From Sutcliffiella horikoshii DSM 8719 (GTDB lineage Bacteria > Bacillota > Bacilli > Bacillales > Bacillaceae_I), in the NCBI GenBank assembly GCA_001648575.1, contig LQXN01000064.1:124001-188000 (forward strand): a stretch of DNA of 64,000 nucleotides, written 5' to 3'. A program made the position numbers and the translations under genes. Within the stretch, counting starts at the first letter, position 1, and each line of letters opens with the position of its first letter. The notes under the pieces are model-generated. The model did no database searches. It worked only from the letters and a program-made list of their open reading frames with translations, and was not told the DNA's origin. Below are positions 58,561 to 64,000 of this stretch, in pieces.

Positions 58561-58790
58561 ACAAAAAGGGAGAACCTCTTGTCTCTATGCCAACTGTTTT
58601 GTCAGCATAGGGACGAGAGGTTCTCCCGCGGTTCCACCCTATTTGTAAAAAGGAATGCCCTTTTACCACTTTATCCGTATCGCTCCAGAACGCCTTCCTT
58701 ACCGCTTGATTCCCTAGCTCACACCGTCCTAGGTTCGCTTTAATCGAGTTTGATAAGTACTACTTTCCTTCAACGCAATCTTTATGAATG
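58561..58790 (-). ncRNA. T-box riboswitch of glyQS
   Basis: Leader that reads uncharged tRNA-Gly. The 14-base T-box core is intact (GGGTGGAACCGCG on the minus strand, 58627-58639). It is followed by a very long terminator hairpin (GGGAGAACCTCTCGTCCCTATG arm pairing to 58568, then UUUUUGU), which the antiterminator would displace. The 5' part (58650-58790) forms Stem I; GGC in GGAAGGCGTTC is the candidate glycine specifier, position inferred. Confidence 0.92.
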
Positions 58791-58797
58791 TACTTGG

Positions 58798-58826
58798 ATA
58801 ATAAATGATTTCTTTTGCAAAGTCAA
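58798..58826 (-). promoter_or_regulatory. promoter of the glyQS T-box transcript
   Basis: Minus strand -35 TTGACT (58821-58826), 17-bp spacer, -10 TATTAT (58798-58803). The -35 overlaps the recO stop codon. Confidence 0.75.
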
Positions 58827-59599
58827 TCAGGTTTTTCTTTTTTTTCAGGCAGACTTGCTTTCAATGAGCCTATTTGTTTCAGAAAGCGTTTGGATTTTAA
58901 CATTATACCTGAATAGGCTTCGTAATATTCATCTATGATGAAGCGAAGTTCTTTTCTTGTCTCTTCTTTTAAGGAAAGATTGCCGATCCGATTCAAGTCA
59001 TAATAGTAAAACGTACGTAACAACCTCAATGTGGATGGGGAAACTTTGATAAGATACGGATCCTTATGGAAGCATCTGTTACAAAGAAAACCGCCCTCTT
59101 TTATGGAAAATGCAAATGTTCCCTCCGTCGCTCCACAAGATGCACAGCGATTCAACTCCGGTGTGATGCCGATGACATCACACATCTTCATTTCGAAGAT
59201 GAAGGTCAATATTTCCGCATCAAAGCCTTCGTCAATATAATGCAGAACTTGATATAACAGGTCATATAGTGCCGGATTCCGTTTTCCTTCGTCGGTTGTC
59301 CTGTCCAACAGTTCCACGATGAATGATGCGTAGGCAGTAAGGAAGATATCCCCCCGGATTGACCTCATGGAATCCATTATTTCGCCTTGTTGAAGGCTTC
59401 CAAGACCTGTCCCCCGTTGAAACACGAAGGTTCCATGGGAAAACAATTGAGAGACAGCGGTAAATCTGCTGCTCGGTTTGTTCGCACCCCTTGCCATCAC
59501 TCCTACTTTTCCAAGTTCTTTGGAATAGATGGTAACAATTTTATTATTTTCTCCATAGGCATTCGTTCGAATGACAATACCTTCACATTTATGCAGCAA
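58823..59599 (-). CDS. recO: DNA repair protein RecO
   Basis: Recombination mediator that loads RecA with RecR. 258 residues from the chosen TTG: N-terminal OB fold starting LLHKCEGIVIRTNAYGENN, then GVMARGANKPSSRF, and a zinc finger CASC...CNRCF (about 150-178). The open frame extends 21 codons upstream, but that stretch runs into a terminator hairpin and has no homology; TTG at 59599 has GGACGGTG 6 bases upstream and matches the B. subtilis N-terminus. Confidence 0.93.
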   Translation of the reverse strand: MLHKCEGIVIRTNAYGENNKIVTIYSKELGKVGVMARGANKPSSRFTAVSQLFSHGTFVFQRGTGLGSLQQGEIMDSMRSIRGDIFLTAYASFIVELLDRTTDEGKRNPALYDLLYQVLHYIDEGFDAEILTFIFEMKMCDVIGITPELNRCASCGATEGTFAFSIKEGGFLCNRCFHKDPYLIKVSPSTLRLLRTFYYYDLNRIGNLSLKEETRKELRFIIDEYYEAYSGIMLKSKRFLKQIGSLKASLPEKKEKPD

Positions 59600-59649
59600 A
59601 TCGTACACCGTCCATTTTTTCAGGCTTATTATCATTGTAAAGTTTGCAA

Positions 59650-59694
59650 AATAAAAAGGCAATCCACAACACTTTAGTGTGTAAATCGCCTTAA
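59650..59694 (-). terminator. terminator after yqzL
   Basis: AAGGCAATCCAC...ACACT and AGTGT...ATCGCCTT pair with a few mismatches; minus strand continues UUUUUAUUUU. It separates era-yqzL from recO. Confidence 0.75.
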
Positions 59695-59712
59695 TAAGTT
59701 AATCATCAGCCA

Positions 59713-59853
59713 TTATGAAATTGGTAAGTCACTATTCGCTAGCTCTTCAGATTGCTCGGGTAAATCGCCATTCTCTTTCTCAAGCTCTTTAAAAAGAAGA
59801 TAGGTATCAATATTACCTGTTTCCTTAAAGACCTTCCAGGTAAAATCCAACAT
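59713..59853 (-). CDS. yqzL: small protein YqzL
   Basis: 46 residues starting MLDFTWKVFKETGNIDTYLL followed by FKELEKENGDLPEQ, the characteristic YqzL sequence, located between era and recO as in B. subtilis. Too short for default ORF lists. GGGTGGGG lies 6 bases before the ATG. Function unknown. Confidence 0.9.
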   Translation of the reverse strand: MLDFTWKVFKETGNIDTYLLFKELEKENGDLPEQSEELANSDLPIS

Positions 59854-60001
59854 TGTAAACCCCACCCTTTCTTGTAGTAAAGACCAGCATACTTATTCCA
59901 ATTCCTATATGACTATGATGACCGTAGAAGGGTCAAAACATGTTAGATAAATATTGTAAATTTCTTATTGTGATTTAACTGTGTTTTGCTCGTCTTCCCG
60001 A

Positions 60002-61349
<1,348 letters not shown>

Positions 61350-61420
61350 TTACTTATATTTTACCTTAATTCCGATCGTAAATCACCCTTGAATTAAATA
61401 AAAAATTTCAAATTTTCAAT

Positions 61421-61819
61421 TTATTTAAAGGCTACCATAAAATATGGGCCAAATAAGATTACCCCAATTATAACTGAGATACAAGCAAAAACTAAGGCAG
61501 CAGAGGCCGCCACATCTTTTGCTATTTTTGCAAGTGGATGGTATTCCTCTGTCACAAGATCCACTACATTCTCAATTGCTGTATTGATGATTTCAATGAC
61601 AAACATTCCACCTATAACCAGAATTACGACCAACCATTCCACTTTAGTAATCTGAACGTATAAAGACATAGAAATCACTATAGCAGCGAAGAATAAGTGA
61701 AATTTAATATTTCTTTCAGTGCGAAGAACGAACAGCAGTCCTTCAAACGCATAAAAAAAACTGCGAGTGAAGGAACCCCGGTATCCCTTCCTATTACGAT
61801 CTTGTGAGTCCATACGCAT
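61421..61819 (-). CDS. dgkA: undecaprenol/diacylglycerol kinase
   Basis: Membrane kinase that in Bacillus phosphorylates undecaprenol for cell-wall lipid recycling. About 132 residues: three TM helices and the family signature [13 protein letters not shown] with the following [19 protein letters not shown] at 61819 has AAGGA 8 bases upstream; ATG at 61813 matches the B. subtilis N-terminus (MDS) and is equally possible. It overlaps the end of ybeY. Confidence 0.93.
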   Translation of the reverse strand: MRMDSQDRNRKGYRGSFTRSFFYAFEGLLFVLRTERNIKFHLFFAAIVISMSLYVQITKVEWLVVILVIGGMFVIEIINTAIENVVDLVTEEYHPLAKIAKDVAASAALVFACISVIIGVILFGPYFMVAFK

Positions 61820-62264
61820 CCAAAATTTCCTTCTGTTTATCAAACATCACTTTCTCATCTACTTCGTTTTCATGGTCATACCCAAGCAGGTGTAAAAGTC
61901 CGTGAAGGGCAAGGAATCCAAGCTCCCGCTTTACAGAATGACCGTATTCTTCCGCTTGTTCCTCCGCCTTTTGGATGGAAATGATGATATCCCCAAGAAT
62001 CCTTGGGGCATCACCACCATAATTAATCTCTATCTCACCCTCACCCATTTCCTCCATGGCAAAAGAAATGACATCTGTCGGGCGGTCCTTATCTCGGTAT
62101 TCACGGTTGATTTCCTGTATTTTTTCATTTTCTACAAAGGTAACTGAGAGTTCTGCCCCGACCTGAATGCCTTCTTTGCCTGCAGTGAAAATCAACAAAT
62201 CTTTGATTTCTTCCCATTGTTCATCAGTCAATCTTGAAGTTTCGTCTATCATATCAATTTCCAT
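61794..62264 (-). CDS. ybeY: endoribonuclease YbeY
   Basis: Metal-dependent RNase of rRNA maturation and ribosome quality control. 156 residues; zinc site [11 protein letters not shown] (three His) near 117-127 and [18 protein letters not shown] upstream. ATG at 62264 lies one base after the pgpH stop with GGAGAGG inside pgpH; the longer open frame (to 62327) lies within pgpH. Confidence 0.95.
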   Translation of the reverse strand: MEIDMIDETSRLTDEQWEEIKDLLIFTAGKEGIQVGAELSVTFVENEKIQEINREYRDKDRPTDVISFAMEEMGEGEIEINYGGDAPRILGDIIISIQKAEEQAEEYGHSVKRELGFLALHGLLHLLGYDHENEVDEKVMFDKQKEILDAYGLTRS

Positions 62265-62265
62265 C

Positions 62266-64000
62266 TTACTCATCCTCTCCTTTCGGATACTCGATCCTAG
62301 AGTGAAAAATACCTTGTAACGTTTCACAGAAGGAGCGACCGATTTCCTCGAGTTCTTTGAATGTCAGGGAACAGTCACTATACTGCCCATCCTGAAGTCG
62401 GTCTTTAATAATAGCTTTTACAATACTCTCAATTTTATCGGGAGTCGGATTGTTCAATGATCTTACCGCCGCTTCAATGCTATCGGCAGTCCCGACTATT
62501 GCCGCTTCCTTGGAGGAGGCTTTCGGTCCAGGATAACGGTATTCCTCTTCTGGAGTCGCTTCATTCTTTTCTTTCGCTTTAAAATAAAAGAACTTTAACA
62601 AAGTTGTTCCATGATGCTGAGCTGCTATATCCACAATTTCTTTCGGCATATTGTGTTCACGGAGGATCTGTGCCCCATCTGTTGCATGTGCAACAATGAT
62701 ATTCCTGCTCGTTTGTGGAGGAAGCTTATCATGTGGGTTGGACCTTCCCATCTGGTTTTCGATAAAGTAGTGCGGCCTTTTTGTTTTCCCGATGTCATGG
62801 TAATAGGAAGCTACCCTTGCTAGCAATCCGTTCGCCCCTACAGCTTCACATGCTGATTCAGACAGGTTTGCAACCATGACACTATGATGGTACGTACCAG
62901 GTGTTTCCATCAGGATCTTTCTGAGTAAAGGATGATTCGGGTTGGAAAGCTCCAATAATTTCATGGTGGAAAGCATTCCGAAGCCCACCTCGAAGAATGG
63001 TAAAATCCCAATGGTCAGAACTGCGGAAACCACCCCAGAACCGATGGCCATTGTCCCATTGATGCCAAGCTCCAATAGCTCAGTCATTCCAGACAGATCA
63101 CGATTTGTGAGCAATACCATCGCAATAACCGTTATCACATTAATGAACGATACAAAAAGACCTGTCTGCAGGATGGTGAGACGCCTGTTATGCTGATTCA
63201 AAAACAGTACAGAGGCTACAGCAGAGATGATTAAGTAAGAACCAACCGTATAGTTCATCGCGCCTGGAACCATATTAAAAATAAAGCTGCCGCATATACC
63301 GAAAATGATACTGGAAAGAATGGCAATACGGTCATTTATCAACATTTTTATCAGCATTGCCCCCATTGCCACCGGGGCGATATAGCCAATTTCCGTTGTA
63401 TTCAATGTTTGAAAGAAACTGAATATCTTCAACAATATCAACGTGATGGAAAAAATCAGAAGGTACATCGTCAAATACGTATTTTTACTATGAATGGTTG
63501 TGTCTATGTTTTTAAACAGATAAATCAATGCAAATATCATCAACCCTATAATAATCAGCAAGCCCACAAATGGGGCTATGCTATTCGATTGATCGACAAA
63601 TCCCGCAACAGAAAGAAGTCTGTAGATATCGCGATCAATGAATTGCCCCGCTTTTACTAACGTATCCCCTTGTGATATCCTCACCGGCTCAACAGAATCT
63701 ATTGCTTGCTGCCTCTTCTCTTGTGTTTGGGCAGAATCATAGATGACATTGGGAACGACAGAAAGACTGGAAAGATTGATAATCACACTCGGGACATTCC
63801 CCGTTAGTGATAGTTCCGTCCTGAGGCCGTTTCTCGCTTCGGTCAGGTTTTCAGGTGTATGGATATCCCTTGACATGGCATTATTGATAGCAGTAACGGA
63901 GGCATTTTTATATCTGATAAGATCTGTTTCTTTTGAAGAGAGTAAGAACAAAAGGTCTTCCTCGTCTAGTTCATCATTCCATTGCTCAGGAACCTGACCA
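62266..64000 (-). CDS. pgpH: 7TM-HD cyclic-di-AMP phosphodiesterase PgpH/YqfF (partial)
   Basis: Hydrolyses c-di-AMP at the membrane. The frame is open to the window edge, so the N-terminus (about 130 of an expected 710 residues) is missing; about 577 are here. Visible in order: end of the extracytoplasmic 7TMR-HDED domain ([20 protein letters not shown]), seven TM helices, then the HD domain with [27 protein letters not shown] (metal His-Asp) and [12 protein letters not shown]. Precedes ybeY as in B. subtilis. Confidence 0.95.
   Translation of the reverse strand, partial: GQVPEQWNDELDEEDLLFLLSSKETDLIRYKNASVTAINNAMSRDIHTPENLTEARNGLRTELSLTGNVPSVIINLSSLSVVPNVIYDSAQTQEKRQQAIDSVEPVRISQGDTLVKAGQFIDRDIYRLLSVAGFVDQSNSIAPFVGLLIIIGLMIFALIYLFKNIDTTIHSKNTYLTMYLLIFSITLILLKIFSFFQTLNTTEIGYIAPVAMGAMLIKMLINDRIAILSSIIFGICGSFIFNMVPGAMNYTVGSYLIISAVASVLFLNQHNRRLTILQTGLFVSFINVITVIAMVLLTNRDLSGMTELLELGINGTMAIGSGVVSAVLTIGILPFFEVGFGMLSTMKLLELSNPNHPLLRKILMETPGTYHHSVMVANLSESACEAVGANGLLARVASYYHDIGKTKRPHYFIENQMGRSNPHDKLPPQTSRNIIVAHATDGAQILREHNMPKEIVDIAAQHHGTTLLKFFYFKAKEKNEATPEEEYRYPGPKASSKEAAIVGTADSIEAAVRSLNNPTPDKIESIVKAIIKDRLQDGQYSDCSLTFKELEEIGRSFCETLQGIFHSRIEYPKGEDE

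Overview
The window is chromosomal DNA of a low-GC, endospore-type Bacillaceae bacterium. The gene order follows the Bacillus subtilis segment from yqgP to yqfF: gluP, yqgN, rpmG, pst-phoU, pbpA, yqgE, sodA, yqgC, yqgB, yqfZ, ispG, yqfX, yqfW, zur, yqfT, nfo, cshB, yqfQ, ispH, yqfO, trmK, cccA, sigA, dnaG, yqxD, yqfL, ccpN, glyS, glyQ, recO, yqzL, era, cdd, dgkA, ybeY, pgpH. Most genes are on the minus strand. No tRNA, rRNA, prophage, transposase or CRISPR array was seen. Assignments rest on recalled family motifs and synteny; no database search was run.

Layout. 1-10.7 kb: rhomboid protease, chemoreceptor, lactate dehydrogenase, folate enzyme, ribosomal protein L33, a nucleotidyltransferase/glycosyltransferase pair, and a plus-strand pair of membrane-anchored envelope proteins. 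10.7-16.3 kb: a metal-resistance block with cadC-cadA, a cysteine-rich MarR regulator and arsR-arsB-arsC. 16.4-31.5 kb: a 50-residue ORF, a SulP transporter, the phosphate module pstSCAB-phoU behind a five-repeat Pho box, PBP2A, YqgE, SodA, a phosphofructokinase, YqgC and a Na/Pi cotransporter. 31.7-45 kb: isoprenoid enzymes IspG and IspH, zinc module zur-znuB-znuC, a soluble histidine kinase, endonuclease IV and helicase CshB. 45-64 kb: the dnaG-sigA macromolecular synthesis region, gluconeogenic regulators CcpN/YqfL, T-box-controlled glyQS, and the recO-yqzL-era-cdd-dgkA-ybeY-pgpH cluster (pgpH runs off the right edge).

The least ordinary content is a superfamily of about 130-210 bp GC-rich intergenic elements. 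They share constant blocks and a hairpin whose arms change in a compensatory way between copies. Two copies of one subtype (23097-23536 and 40272-40478) are each bracketed by near-identical copies of the local transcription terminator, as if the element enters terminator hairpins and duplicates them. One of these two is itself interrupted by a 221-bp segment with terminal inverted repeats and an 8-bp target duplication. Other copies lie inside the glyQS leader and inside the ars operon.

Other points: ccpN has no ATG, GTG or TTG in frame ahead of its conserved helix-turn-helix, and the arsR promoter region carries four TTATATA-type boxes at exactly 16-bp spacing.
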